The notes: generated by a model not told the origin, from the sequence alone. A DNA stretch of 64,000 nt from Macquaria australasica (GCA_005408345.1 SEMN01000127.1:1041061-1105060); one strand, 5' to 3'; shown: positions 47,760 through 59,895, counted from the stretch's first letter. Program-made: numbers and translations.

Positions 47760-49013
47760 TTAGACCCACACAGCTGTGTTGTAGTCAAACAAGGGCTGCA
47801 TTTTCTCCAGACCAGTCTCTGGCTGTCTCCTGTCTAAATAAATCCCAGCAAATGGCTGCTGGTGGACCTGGGGGAAGTGGTGTTGGTGGTTCCTCTCTGC
47901 TTCAGCTAGATGTGGGCATGGCCTGCCTTTGCCCTGCTGTCCGTTTGCCCAGAACGGCAGGTAGAAGCTGCCTTTTGAACTTTTAGGAACCAGTTTCTTC
48001 GGCCTTTTGAAGAGGTCACCCTCTGGCAGCTCAGGAGCCACCCAGCCAGGCCTCTCCTTGAGCAGCTTGTCCCTGTCGGGCCGTACGCTGCGCAGGAACT
48101 TCTTGAAGATGTTTGTGGTTAACGAGAACTTCCTGCAGATCTCCTGTGAGCGGCTAAGGCGGAGAGGGTGAGCTGGGGTGTCCGGTCTGTCCGCCCCTCC
48201 ATCCGCTGTCCTCTCCTCTCTCAGTTTTCTCCTCTCCTCCTCTTCCCCCTCTTCCCTCTCCACCTCGGGCAGGTCCAGCCAGTTGCCCACGAGGTCGGCG
48301 AAGACATTGTCGCCCAGCACTAAGGGCTGACGGTTGCGGCTGCGGCTCATGAGCGAAGAAGTCCAGTCGCTGCCATCGTCTGTGCTGTCCTGGGAGTAGT
48401 CGCTGTCCAATGAAGGGCCCTCTCTGGAGAGGCTATACAGGATCCCAGGCAGGTCCACCACCTGAGCACGACTGGGAGCCTGTGGATGAGGGTAGGGCTC
48501 TGGTGGAGGGTTTCCCACCACTGGTCCGTAGAAATCCACCTGCGGAGCAGCGTATCCTGACCACCTCTTGGGTATAGACTCAAGGTCGTTCTCGCTTCTC
48601 ACACTTTGTGCACTTCTTTCACTTCTCTCGCTGTCACTCTCAAGGCTGGATGCCAAGGAAGACGAGGTTCCCAGGCTGCTTCTGTTTCGAGACGGGCTCC
48701 TGTCATCTTGGCTGAAGGTATTTCTGCTCTCCAGAGATGGCCTTGGACTTGGCATCAGACTCTGGCTGGGCTCCTCTGGCATGGTTTGGCTAAAGCAGGA
48801 CCCGTGATCCTTGCCTGAAGTTGAAGCCGCTGTAGTTGATGCTTCAGGAGGAGCTGACGGAGCAGGATGTGGGAGTCCTCGGTTAATGGGCCGACCCGAA
48901 ATGTCAAGGTTTTCTAGCGCTGTCTGAACCTGAAGGAGCTTGAGTTCCTGGAGGGCTCCCATCATTGAATTCATCTGAGCGTGGAGGCCATCTCCGGCTT
49001 CTTTCATAGACAC
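47760..49013 (-). CDS. inka2: inka2 (fam212b) main coding exon
   Basis: 417 codons plus TAA of Inka-box actin regulator 2. Inka proteins bind and inhibit the kinase PAK4 through the Inka box and so influence actin and adhesion dynamics. In this exon, residues 2-40 (SMKEAGDGL, MMGALQELKLLQVQTALE) form a conserved helical N-terminal region. Residues about 216-251 are the Inka box (DWTSSLMSRSRNRQPLVLGD, NVFADLVGNWLDLPE). Residues about 296-325 are a second conserved block (FSLTTNIFKKFLRSVRPDRD, ERPGW). The protein ends FDYNTAVWV, like human INKA2. Between them are Ser-rich and acidic disordered stretches. Total length is 429-441 residues against 297 in human, and the extra length lies in these linkers. 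The exon opens after 'ctctctgcag'; its first codon is GTG (Val), so it needs exon 1. Confidence 0.95.
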   Translation of the reverse strand: MSMKEAGDGLHAQMNSMMGALQELKLLQVQTALENLDISGRPINRGLPHPAPSAPPEASTTAASTSGKDHGSCFSQTMPEEPSQSLMPSPRPSLESRNTFSQDDRSPSRNRSSLGTSSSLASSLESDSERSERSAQSVRSENDLESIPKRWSGYAAPQVDFYGPVVGNPPPEPYPHPQAPSRAQVVDLPGILYSLSREGPSLDSDYSQDSTDDGSDWTSSLMSRSRNRQPLVLGDNVFADLVGNWLDLPEVEREEGEEEERRKLREERTADGGADRPDTPAHPLRLSRSQEICRKFSLTTNIFKKFLRSVRPDRDKLLKERPGWVAPELPEGDLFKRPKKLVPKSSKGSFYLPFWANGQQGKGRPCPHLAEAERNHQHHFPQVHQQPFAGIYLDRRQPETGLEKMQPLFDYNTAVWV

Positions 49014-50246
49014 CTGCAGAGAGACAGAGAGAGCAATGAAGAGATGATGATGAGAGACAAAAATCTAAAATGTTCAGTTTGGCTAAAGAGCTAAAGCCCC
49101 TGTAGAGGTCATCAATTCAACCATTTGACTCCTCAGCCTCCTGCAGGACCCATCTCATCCATCAAAGACTGATTTCCTCACTGTCCCACCTCTTGTTCAT
49201 CATTTATCTCAGCACCAGCACAAATCCAGTTACACACTGGCAATATCAAAGACATTATATACATGTATTAATGAATAAAAATCCCAGTAATAGTCCTGCT
49301 TTTTGTCTCTGTGTCGGTTAGACTCTTCTCTTGTGTGTTTCAGGCTGCGCACCTTGTTTAATTATGGGTCATGTGACCTAGTTTTGGATGACAGGCCAGG
49401 GTCCCATATGGCCTGCGTACGAGACAGGATCCAACCCATGACAGCTGTAAAACAGACTAGCTTGCCATTTTATTTTCTCAGTCTTCTACTCTTTATATTC
49501 TACCTTATTCCATATTTTCTCCCTCCTCCGAGCTCTTTGCCTTCACTCTTACTTCCCTCTGTGCGGCAGTAATCATATACTGTGCTTTTATCCTCCTCTT
49601 TCTGCTTTCATCTGTTTAAGAGCCTGTGTCATGTGACCTGGACTAACCGTCTTCTCCTGAAGACAGAAAGCCCAGAGGCAGCATCGTGACCTGTGTCTTA
49701 ACTTGTAGGCTTGAATCATTTCACACCTTGACCCAGACTTTGAATCATTCTCTTAATACAACAACAGGTTTATCTTCGTCTAAAAACATGCTTACTTTGA
49801 CAAAGGCAGCAACTGATTGATGAGTAAACCTGCCGGGAGCCCTCCCTTTTTTTTTTTTTTTAAAAATGTCTGTGGGAAGACGAGAGAAAGCATGCCAGGA
49901 ATTTTGAAAAACGTGCCAGAGTCTGTGGGAAGATGTTGGTTAGAAACTTCCAAAGCACACCTACAGCAGACAACACTGATCAACAGTTCTTTTTCCTAGA
50001 AACCAAGCTGTCTGTCAGGATCTGTCAGTTAAACCGCAACAACATAGGTAACTGTCAGCTAAACATAAATGCAGTTTATTGCATGTAAAACAGGCCTCTA
50101 CCATGCGAACAAACAGCTACTTTTAAATGAAAGATCCTCTGAAAATGAAAAACAAGAACGTGCAGAACTCACGACTCATTCTATAAATTATTAAATTATT
50201 AAAACTTAATATTAAAAATCTTTAGAAATTGAAACCCACGCCTTAC

Positions 50247-50447
50247 CTTCTATAAACTTTCACAAAGCAAGAGGTATGGATATCCCTATCTGTCTCTCTG
50301 TTGTTGTTAGTCTGCACCTCTGCCAGCCTGTCACTGTCTCTCACCTTTCAAACGGATCAGTCTGACGGCCCCTATATGTATCTCTCTCCAATGGGGGGAC
50401 ACCGCTGGGCGTGACAGCCAATCAGCGCTACCCGTCTAGACTATAAG
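50247..50447 (-). promoter_or_regulatory. inka2: Candidate internal inka2 promoter and non-coding first exon
   Basis: Two CCAAT boxes (50,388-50,392 and 50,418-50,422), a GGGCGTG GC-box-like site and TATA-like sequences lie together. One TATA-like site is usable on the - strand (about 50,371-50,379, read as tacatatagg) and one on the + strand (50,442-50,447). About 100 nt downstream on the - strand is the strong donor GAAG|gtaagg (50,247/50,246). Splicing this to exon 2 places an in-frame TAG two codons upstream. Translation would then start at the internal ATG at 49,007 (MKEAGDGL). Direction and use are inferred. Confidence 0.4.
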
Positions 50448-51115
50448 CCCCAAACGGTGGGGTGGGGGGGTGGGGTCACTCAGGCGGAAACGGACTGACA
50501 ATGAGAGGAGCGAGAGGGGAGATAGCGAGTGAGAGGGATGGCGAGAGTCAGCCGGACGAGTAGGGATGGAAAGAGGGGAGGGGGAGAAAGGGTGAGGGAG
50601 GAGGGTTGTGTGTGTGTGATGGGGAGGGATCCCTCGCCATATGTTTAGATGTCGAAGAGAAAACTGTTGATAGATTTAATTATGGATGACACCAGAAGAA
50701 CACAGGAGGGGGGCTATAGATGGGAGAATGGGGGGTTGGTTGTAGGTGTAACAACACCAGGCTCTGACACTTAATCTTGAGGGAGCAGTGATTGTGTTGA
50801 TCCCCGGGTGGGAAAAGTAGCTGAGTAGGACAACTGACAGTGCAGCATCATAAACAAAGCGACCCATAAGCACCGTGAGAGAAGGAAATGCTGCAGAATG
50901 TGGGTTTTGTGGGAAAACAGACAAATGTCACAGAACAAAAATTCTTGGGCTACATTTAGATTAAAAAATAAAATTCTAGCCATGAGAAAACAGGCAAATA
51001 TCCAAAAATCCAAAAAGGCAACAATATATATCTACCTTATGAGTGTTAGCCCCCCAATATGTTTAACATTGAATTCTGAAGTGAAATGTCTTTTTTTAGG
51101 ATGATAATGTCAGTT

Positions 51116-51500
51116 TGTCCAGACTGAAATATCTCAACAACTACAGACTTTCATGGTCCCCTGAGGATGAAGCAGCTTACTGACTTTGGTGATCCCCTGA
51201 CTTTTCATCAAGCGCCTCCATGAGGTTGACATTTGTGGTTTTTGGTGAAATGTCTCAACAGCTATTTGATGGATTGCCATGCCATATGGTACAGGCATTT
51301 ATCTTCTAATTTAAATATCTTCTTCTAATTTAAAATGGTGAAAATAGTTCACATCATACCTGCTAAAAATCAGCATGTTAGGCACAGCAGTACTTTGAGC
51401 TTAATGCTAACATTAGCATGCTAACATGCTCACAATCACAATGCTATGTACTAACTCATAGAGCTGTTAGCTTGGCTGTAGACTCTTAGTCTTGTTTTCT
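51116..51500 (+). repeat. 'gttagcatgctaac' family repeat, copy in the inka2 intron
   Basis: Blocks in order: 'gaaatatctcaacaactaca', 'ggtgatcccctgacttttca', 'gctaacattagcatgctaac' and 'ttggctgtagactcttagtc'. It has an internal deletion or tandem patch near 51,300-51,340. Confidence 0.65.
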
Positions 51501-51563
51501 AAAAAAAATCAATTATATTTGACTTTGCAAACCTTTTTAGAACAGTCACACTTTCTTATATAC

Positions 51564-51885
51564 TAGGGCCACAACTAATGATTCATTTTATAAATAATTA
51601 GATTATTCTGCCGATAATCTTCTCTCGATTAATAATTTAATCTATAAAATAAAACTGCAATCTCCATCAGTTTCTCAGAACCCAAGGTGATGTCTAAAAA
51701 TTGCTTTTTATCAGTCTAAAACCAAAGATATTATATTTACAATTATATACCAAGAAAAGCAGGAAATATTTAAATTTTAGAAGTGGGTACCAGAGAATGT
51801 TTGGTATTCCTCCTTGATTCATTACTTAATTGATCATCAGAATTGTTGTTGATTAATTTTCTATTAACTGACTAATGGATTCAGC
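51564..51885 (+). mobile_element. 'GCTGCAACTAA' element, copy 6
   Basis: It starts 'agggccacaactaatgattc', has 'cccaaggtgatgtc' and 'aaaaagcaggaaat'-type blocks in decayed form, and 'aattttctattaactgacta' at the end. Confidence 0.6.
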
Positions 51886-53973
51886 ACCGTATACTCCACT
51901 CCAGGCCATTTCACACGGTCTGCACCTTGACACTTATCCAATATAATGATGCACCATTAACATTAAACCTGTGGGTTAAAACACTTTGCTCATCACTAAC
52001 ATATGGCTGAGTAGGTGCACAGGGCGTGAATAGCCTCTAAGATCAGATAATAAGCCTATCGATGCACATGCTCGGAACAAAAGCCTCTGAGCTTCCCGTT
52101 GGCTCGCTAAATTAGGCAGCGAAGGTACGTGTAATTAGCACAATCAGGTTGTCTCTTGTCTTTGTGCCTTCTTCCACATATGGCTGACTTCATTAGCTGT
52201 AATTGCCTGTGTCCCGGGAGAGGCCTCATAATCGCATAAGAGCGCATAATCACGGTTTACTTTCCTCCACATCAAAGGTCAACAAGTCGGAAGACAAGAT
52301 GACGTGCAGAGTTATGTATTGTTGTTATATCTTCAGAGGCAGACGTGTGGCTTCGGTGAAGTTTATGCAGGGATCAGCTGGGGGATTACCTCACTCTGAG
52401 CGGCTGGTGAAATCTGGACCACTTAAATGTATTAAATCTGTTTTTGAAATATTATCTCCTAAGCAGACTATTCTCCTGCAGTCTAAAAGGGCCGCACCTG
52501 TTTGCACATGCTAACCAAAACACCCTAATTTAACACTCACATGCAACTTTTCCATTATTCCCAAAACACAGGTGTTCCCACTGGTTATTTTAAACACACT
52601 GAGTTGTTTACTGGCTTTTCTATTCTAAGGCAACATTAATAATTCATATTATGCCCTGGGGAACAAACAGAGGAACATTGGTAAGCTAAGCCCTATTATT
52701 CCACCTTTACCATGCCAACTAACTCCAGGCACTCCACCGCTGCCATTTCAAGGCTGAACTTCGTGGCCCAAATATGTCAGCCTTTTCAGCCTTCATTCTG
52801 GCGTCTGCTCAGGATGCTAAAAGTGACTTTACAATAATGTCCCGCGGCAGTTTGTAGTTTAAACACAGATGTTGTTCATCCTGAGATGTCTCACTTTTAC
52901 CATGTGTGAATCAGCTCAGGGCCGTGTTAGCAAAAAGACACAGAGGACGCAGACCTCGACAGAACCTACACAAGCACCTTAAGGTCTTACCCCGAAAAAT
53001 ATGGAGATGAGATAAAAAAACATCTGTCTAATCTAATTTAATAAGAGAACTGGGATGAAACTGGGGCTGCAGGGAATTGCTGTACTGCCCAGAAACACTG
53101 GCGTCATTAACCCAGTCTTGTGAAGTTTAGTTAAATCTTCTTTTTGAACTAAAGCCTCCAAACTATTTCAGCCACTTAATCCATCAAGCGTGCATTTCTA
53201 TAAAAAGATCACTTTAAAAAAGCAAGCCAAGTGAAAATCTGCTGAATGAATGAAAGAAAGACAATCAGGGGCTGTCCAGATTCTCCCCCTTCATCCCCCA
53301 CTACTTCTTTTTTGGCTGCAGTGATGCCAGCCAACCAGACATAATTGCCAATTAAGGGCTGGATGCTTCGAAGTTTAAGAACAATGGCTGGCAGTCTTGA
53401 ATTAATGTTGAATGGAGGCCTATTACAAAGTTCTGGCTATTTTAATAATTAAAAAAATCAGTTCATTGGTGTTTATTTATTTTATATCCTCACATCAAGA
53501 TCCATCTACTGTGAAGATGCATTCAGAAACCATTCAATATGCATGCAAGTGAATTAAATACCACAAAGTATAAATAAATCAATGCTCCTCCTCTGCTGTC
53601 TGTTGAGGTCGAGCTCTCTGCCTTCATTGCAGCCTTGATATTACCTCCTTCGGTTATGGAGGGAAAAATAAATCCACTGTGAAAACACACTGAGCTCACA
53701 TGTCCAGACGTGCCTCGCTTGAATGAAGTCAGTGTTTTTTTTAAGGCATGTATGTGTGTGCTTGCATGCTGTGTTCACTGATATACATTAGCTGGATTAT
53801 TAGGTGAGAAATAAACACACAAACGAGAAATCAAAAACAAACCACCGCTCTATTCTGGCTTTGAAATACAGGCTATTCACTGTTGTTGTTTATTTGTTAT
53901 TGGCTGGAGGGGGAGGAAACAGTGAGGCCAAGGTTATCAGACCCAAAAGGTCTTCCTGTTTAGAAGGAGCTGG

Positions 53974-53974
<1 letters not shown>

Positions 53975-54019
<45 letters not shown>
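53975..54019. repeat. (CAG)15 trinucleotide repeat
   Basis: Fifteen uninterrupted CAG units on the + strand, so (CUG)15 in the inka2 pre-mRNA intron. The polyglutamine open frame on the + strand has no flanking homology or splice context and is not regarded as a gene. Confidence 0.95.
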
Positions 54020-54020
<1 letters not shown>

Positions 54021-54502
54021 TAGTGTACTCCACCCTCCCTCCACCTCCACCCCTAATTAAAAATGAATGGTGGGCTGTGTGGGTCAAGGACAGGAATGGG
54101 GTCTCTGTCCGGAGGATACAGAGAGGGTCTCTGTGACTGAACTGCCGAACACGTCGCAGACCGCTGTGGACAGCAACCGAGGTTGCGATCAAGAGGGCCA
54201 TAAAGCTGTGGGGCATTCACTGAAAGAAATAAATTACTGTGCACACGGCAATGAATGTCTCTTTGAAAAAGGTTATATGGTGACTCTGTTTGGTCCTTCG
54301 TTCAGGAAAGGAAGAAATGTGAATAATGTTCAACAAAAGCGTATGGGACAAAAATACCTCTTCTATGATGTAATGACAAATTGGTCGTTAAGTGTAGACA
54401 TCCACATTTTTAACCCACATTTTCTACTTGTAATAGTCAATATGTTGATATGCTAACTCTTGATTGTCTTACCATATAATGAGTCCTCACATAAGGTACA
54501 GC

Positions 54503-55370
54503 TTTAAAGGGTTGGTTCACATAAATTACAAAAAAACCCAAAACATTTCTCACCTACTGCCAGTGGTATCTAGCCTGGCAGATATTATTGGTTTTATTTG
54601 CCCACATTTTGAGATATTCGTCTCTCAGATTTCTTCCTCCACCCCAGTACCACCAAGAAAAATTACAGCACCTGTCGTCTGTGCAAATGCCTAATGTCTA
54701 TGTTGAACTTACAGAGCCCTTTAGTGGCTGTGTGCATTACTGTAAGACAACAAAATGTCAGACTTGGGTCACGGGAGGCCGCTATCCTGTTTCATACCAA
54801 GAGTCAAACATTGGTTTCTTTTAACCGTGACCATGATTAATCCATAATGAAGATGTTTTTTTTTTATATCCCAAACCTCAATCTGTCCCTTACATTAGCC
54901 AAGTAGTTTTTTTAACCAAAACTATTATCTTTTCCTAACCTTAACTAAGTATTGTTTTCTAAACATACTGGTTGAGTGCATTGATTCATCATCAGTGCCT
55001 AAATCTAACCAAACCTTAAGGGTAACGTACACCATACTTCATTTTTAAAGGAAAGAAAATACATATTTTGTCATTAATTTTAGAGGACTTGTTGGATAAT
55101 CTACCACTGTTCATTGGAAGTTCCTGTGAAAACTCCTGACAGTGAGTGAGTTTTGTGGGTTATCCAGAGCAATGGGAACCCTGTTTTCTGGAATGCTCAT
55201 GCATTTTTAAAGTGTAACTTCAACTTCAGTGCTGTGAGCAACAAAAAGGACACTGCATTCACCTCCAGTGTATTGGGGTAGCAGCAGAAATCACAGAGAC
55301 AGATTATCCCAAAATCTTTGCAAATAAAGCCCAAACTATCAGCAAGAATTGGGTGAACTATCCCTTTAAA
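54503..55370. mobile_element. Inverted-repeat transposon, 868 bp, with an inserted repeat
   Basis: The ends are TTTAAAGGGTTGGTTCAC (54,503-54,520) and, inverted, the 18 bp at 55,353-55,370 that read GTGAACTATCCCTTTAAA, a 16/18 match. This is a common fish element type. Its middle (about 54,770-55,085) carries sequence with 'aaccttaactaagta' and 'cctaaatctaacc' resembling the insert at 40 kb, so it appears to be a nested insertion. No transposase frame is seen. Confidence 0.7.
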
Positions 55371-55963
55371 ACACAATCTATTTAAACCAAATCCATCTCT
55401 TCTTCTATGACCTGCCGCCCAGCAAAGACTCCCCCATGGCCTTTTCAGAGATGGGAGGTGGTTTAATAGCTTGTTTCCTGCTAGAGCTCATTAACGCCAT
55501 CACAAATGCAATGCTGCTGAGGGAGACCCAGGATGATTAGGATCCATATCATCATCTCTGGCAGATGATATTTGGAGACAGTCTGCGACGCAATCTGTTG
55601 TCTTCCTGGCTGAAAATCTTCCCTGGAAGCAATAATTGTTTGTTAGATGCTTGATAGCGCAGCAGTTGACGTCAGCACCTTGTGTGTGGGCAGTGAAAGT
55701 GCACGGCCAATTCTCCAGCCCACAGTTGTAACATCAAGTGTGACGTTAATTTTGCAGAGACTCCAGATCCTTCCCCCGTCTTAGTCTAACATCAAAAGCA
55801 GTGTAAACCTGGAGATTTATTGATGGAAATGCATGTGATTGCAGCAAGCTTTCATGATGAGTGGCTTCATTTTTTAATGCAGCAATATGAGCATTTGAAA
55901 GCTCATTGAGTTCAGTGATTTATGGGAGTGAATGGACCTCCATAGGCTTTAATGCATTATATT

Positions 55964-56470
55964 ATCACTTTTAAAGTCTTTAAAGACTTTAAAGCTGCAC
56001 TCATTAATGTTTTTGAATTAACAGTGGATGAAATGACGATGCGTAATGTGATCGGGGTTGTTCGTATTGATGAACCCACAGCGAATTATCACCCCAATCT
56101 GCAGTTTTCCTCAACTCTACAGAGCATTTTAGTGTCTTTCAGCACATTGTTTTGGTTTTACGGCCTGCAACGTTACTGTTTTGGTTCACCTCTTATCGAT
56201 TGTTTGACTGATGGCAGGCAGCTGATTTTAGGGAAAAAAAAGCTCTGATAAACCTGCTGTACGCTACCTGCCCAGCACCAAACAGCAGACAGACAAAGTT
56301 AGTGACTAGCTGGTGAACAAAGTGGAGCATTTAGAAGCTTAAGAGCCAGATATTGTTCTCAGGAGTTGGTGGAGACCAAATGTAGAACTAAAAGGAGAGT
56401 GAATATTGGACTTACATTTGCCAGGTGTCCAGGAACGCGACTCCAATTAAATGCTAATGTTGTTCTGTGC
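55964..56470 (+). repeat. 'aaagctgcactcattaat' interspersed repeat
   Basis: Begins 'actttaaagctgcactcatt' and includes 'ctgtacgctacctgcccagc', 'aaacagcagacagacaaagt', 'gagttggtggagaccaaatg' and 'gtgaatattggacttacatt'. I recognise these as blocks of a repeat common in percomorph fish. Class unknown. Confidence 0.55.
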
Positions 56471-58151
56471 CGGCTGGATGTGTGAATATAGGCATCTGTA
56501 TGACACGTTCAACACACCAACTTTATACAGCGTTAATTTCTCAATGTTCTGTTTACAGCTTTGCCAAAAAAAAGTCAATTCAAATCTATTGTTGCCTTGA
56601 TGCAATATACAACACATCCTCCATTTCAGCAGCAGAACAATTCCAAAAATCTATTTCTTTTAGCCAAAGACAAAGCAATAACAAAATGTAATTTTAAGGC
56701 CCCAAAGACACAACAACACGAGAGAGCACAATATTGACCTAAATCTCAGTGAGAGCAATACCCATGAGAAATTCTCCACATATTTTTGTTCAAATGAAAG
56801 CAAACAGAAGAGAGGAGAGACACAACTCGATCTTAGACCAGCGGGGTCACATGTGTGGTTACAGCAGCAATGTAATCAACCGCTCAGCTGTCTCTTGAAA
56901 CAGTAAATTCTAAACGTCTTCAGCAGCATTCTGTGAACCATGATAAAGCAGGTTATGCGTCCCATAATGATAAACAGGCTTTGTAAAAGGTTAGCAGCTC
57001 CATCTCAAACACAATGATCACGCATGCAAAACCCCACAGCTGCCCCCCAAGAGCTGGGCCTATTTTAGCCGAGGGGAAGGAAGGGCAGGTTGGAGAATAG
57101 GAGCCATGAGGGAGGCACCAAACAAACGAGCTTAAAGTTAAACCACTCCACTGCTTTGTGTTGTGTGCAGTCTTCTGATCCCACACCCTAAAGGTAACAA
57201 AGAACATGGTACTTTAAGGCACACAAACTTTCCAGAACACACTGCAGGTTTGGCACTTGTGTGAAGTTTTCTCAGATTTCGTGATCGCATGCTTTGGCGG
57301 CTTTGGTGTTGAATTCCAAGGTGACAGTCATGTTTGAAAATGGGCCTCAGGTGTGAGAGGGATAAAGGAGTATGATCCATACGAAATCAGCTTCGGCAGT
57401 GATGACATGAAATGGTGTGACTTATGCTTTAATGTCTGAAACGCTGGTGTTAAGCAGGTGTGAACCCTACATTTAGACAAGATGACTCAAAGGCACGTCA
57501 GTGTTTGCATCTTCGACTCTTACGTAGACAGGAAGGGCTTATGTTGTTTTTTTTTTTTTCATGACTCTTTGTCTGTATGAATGAGTCATGCATCATGAAC
57601 TTAAAAATATTTAATTGTTACCATTATATTCTCAGGATTTCTATGGAGCCTTGCAGTGCTTTTTAAAGGAACAAATGGATGCTAACAGCCTGTTGACAAA
57701 CTCTGTTTTCAGTCACACAAGTAGAAAGATGGAAAACGATTATATGTTCCTGACTTGCAAACTAATCTGTTTGAGTTTTAGCGTCACTGGTGTGTTGGAT
57801 GTGGTCAGCAGTTAGGAGAAATAGCCCCAGACCTCGTCAGGTGAAGGGTCAGATGTTCAAACGTGACCTAACACTACCCCACACAGACTGATCCTCCCGA
57901 CCCCCCAGACCCCTGATACAGTGTTCACACTTTCGTATGACACTCGTCTTCTTTTAGAGATGACAGTGCATTGGGTTTCACGGAGTCTACAGTGGAGCGT
58001 TTAGTTCTGAGTTGTAATTTACGTGATTTATACACAGGCTTTGAATGCCATGCTCACATTTCTACACACACTGCAAACTAAACCACATAGATTTTCTTTT
58101 TCTGAGAAAACCTTCTGTACTTTGGCTACTTAACTGTATAAAGGTGATCAT

Positions 58152-58706
58152 TTAAAGGACCATACTAGTGTTTTTTGAGTTTCAGCTCCTTAAACATCAT
58201 GTGTGCTTTACAAAGTTGCTAAACGCTGTGCAGTTTTAGGTCTTTGGATGTATTTTTTCCACGTGTTCCTGGCAGCCATTAATGTCCATCCATTTCCATA
58301 CGGTATGAAAATCAATTAGCAGGCTCTTGAAACTCAGCCTGGGTTCAGACCTTTGAAAGAACCAAACCACTACATCTCTGATTTGAAGTGTTTTATAAGA
58401 GGTCTGGTGCTTTGCTCATTGATGGCTCCCAGCTTTGAAGGTGGGTTTAAAAATGAAGTCATGTAAACAGCAGGAAAAATAGAGACTGAAAAAATAATCG
58501 AGACTTGATATTGAGAGTGATGTATTACAGTCTGCTAACTGACCTTCATGCACTGCAGAGATGAATGGAAACCAATGGCTTCCTGAGACCGAAAATACAA
58601 ATTTCTTTAACATGGCAGCATGCTTTTCAAAATCTGTGATTAAAGGTGGATGTGATTTGTGGTAAATGGACTAAAACGTGCCAAACAACTGGCATGGGCC
58701 TTTTAG
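58152..58706. repeat. Possible inverted-repeat element, decayed
   Basis: The left end 'tttaaaggaccatac' and right end 'gcatgggccttttag' are imperfectly complementary. The interior ('gtttcagctccttaaacatc', 'ggtggatgtgatttgtgg') looks like a fish repeat, but I see no second copy in the window. Confidence 0.35.
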
Positions 58707-59534
58707 AGCTACATCACAGTCGTTGAAGCGTAGTCACAAGTGATATTGAAGAACTACTTGACTCCGCATCGCAGGTGTACGTCTGTTGTTAGATGTTTGT
58801 GATCTCTGTGTTGCAGATGGAACTGGTTTACCACTCTCCAGTGAGCACTGGGTGAAAATCCGTCACAGTGGAAAGAAAAGTGACAACCTTGGCATAGACG
58901 CCCCTTGTTTTCTGAACAACAGATTGCATCCCACATGGTCCTGTGCAGGGGGAGACTGCCTCGGCTTTTTAACCAGCATCTGCTCTCCGTTCTCCTGTTT
59001 GATCCCCGGCATGGCACGTCACTTTTTCTATTATGTTACCAAACTGTGATATGGCAGCTATAACACAACATGTCCTCCTGGCATCGACGTCTACTCCCCT
59101 AAAATCTCAAGTGCCACTTCACAGACGTGTGGCTAATTTAGAGAAGCGAATCACGAAGTCACAGAGCAGATCATGTTGCAAAACACGCAGCCATGTGAGA
59201 CTTTTCTGCGGGGCCAGTGGCTGGATAGAAAGAAAAAAAAAATCTGTCTTCGCTTTGAAGATGATTCCAAATGAAATCTGTGCCAGTTAATGCTCCTTTG
59301 AAAATGGGTCTACAGTGTATCACTGCCAAATGATCTGGGTGTGAGGGTGCAGCTTACACAATTTGTTTTTACATTTCAAAGACAGGGGCAAGAGATGGCA
59401 CTCTAAATTTGCCACCATCAAACAAATGTGTTTATTAGAGGAGAGGAGACGTGAACATATTAAATAAGGGAGACTGACAAGTTAATTTAGGGCACAATAA
59501 TGTGATTAAAGCAAGACCTCACAGCAGTCTACTG

Positions 59535-59895
59535 TAGGGCTGCTACTAATGATTATTTTCTTTATCGATTAATCTCATAATTATTTTCTTAATTAACTGA
59601 TTATTATTTTTGTCTATAAAATGTCTGTCTCAGTTTGCCAGTGCTCAAGGTGACGTCTTCATATGTCTTGTTTTGTTGGATCAATAGTTAAAAACCCAAA
59701 GATATTCAGTTTACAATAATATAAAACACAGAAAAGTAGCAGCAAATCCTCACATTTAAGGAGATGGAACCAGCAAACTCTTGGCATTTCTTCTTGAAAA
59801 GTAAATTAAAATGATTATTCGACTATCAAAATAGTGGCCAAATAATTTTATGTCGCTCAACTTCTCGATTAATCGACTAATCGTTTCAGCTTCAG
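59535..59895 (+). mobile_element. 'GCTGCAACTAA' element, copy 7, near full length
   Basis: It runs from 'agggctgctactaatgatta' to 'gattaatcgactaatcgttt' and 'cagctt'. It retains all internal blocks, including 'ggtgacgtcttcatatgtct' and 'aaggagatggaaccagcaaa'. Confidence 0.75.

Noticed and set aside
49303..49572. 89-codon hydrophobic open frame on the + strand
   Set aside because: Hydrophobicity arises from pyrimidine-rich sequence; antisense to the inka2 intron with no other support.
53804..54136. Polyglutamine protein on the + strand
   Set aside because: Created by the (CAG)15 microsatellite inside an inka2 intron; no homologous flanks.
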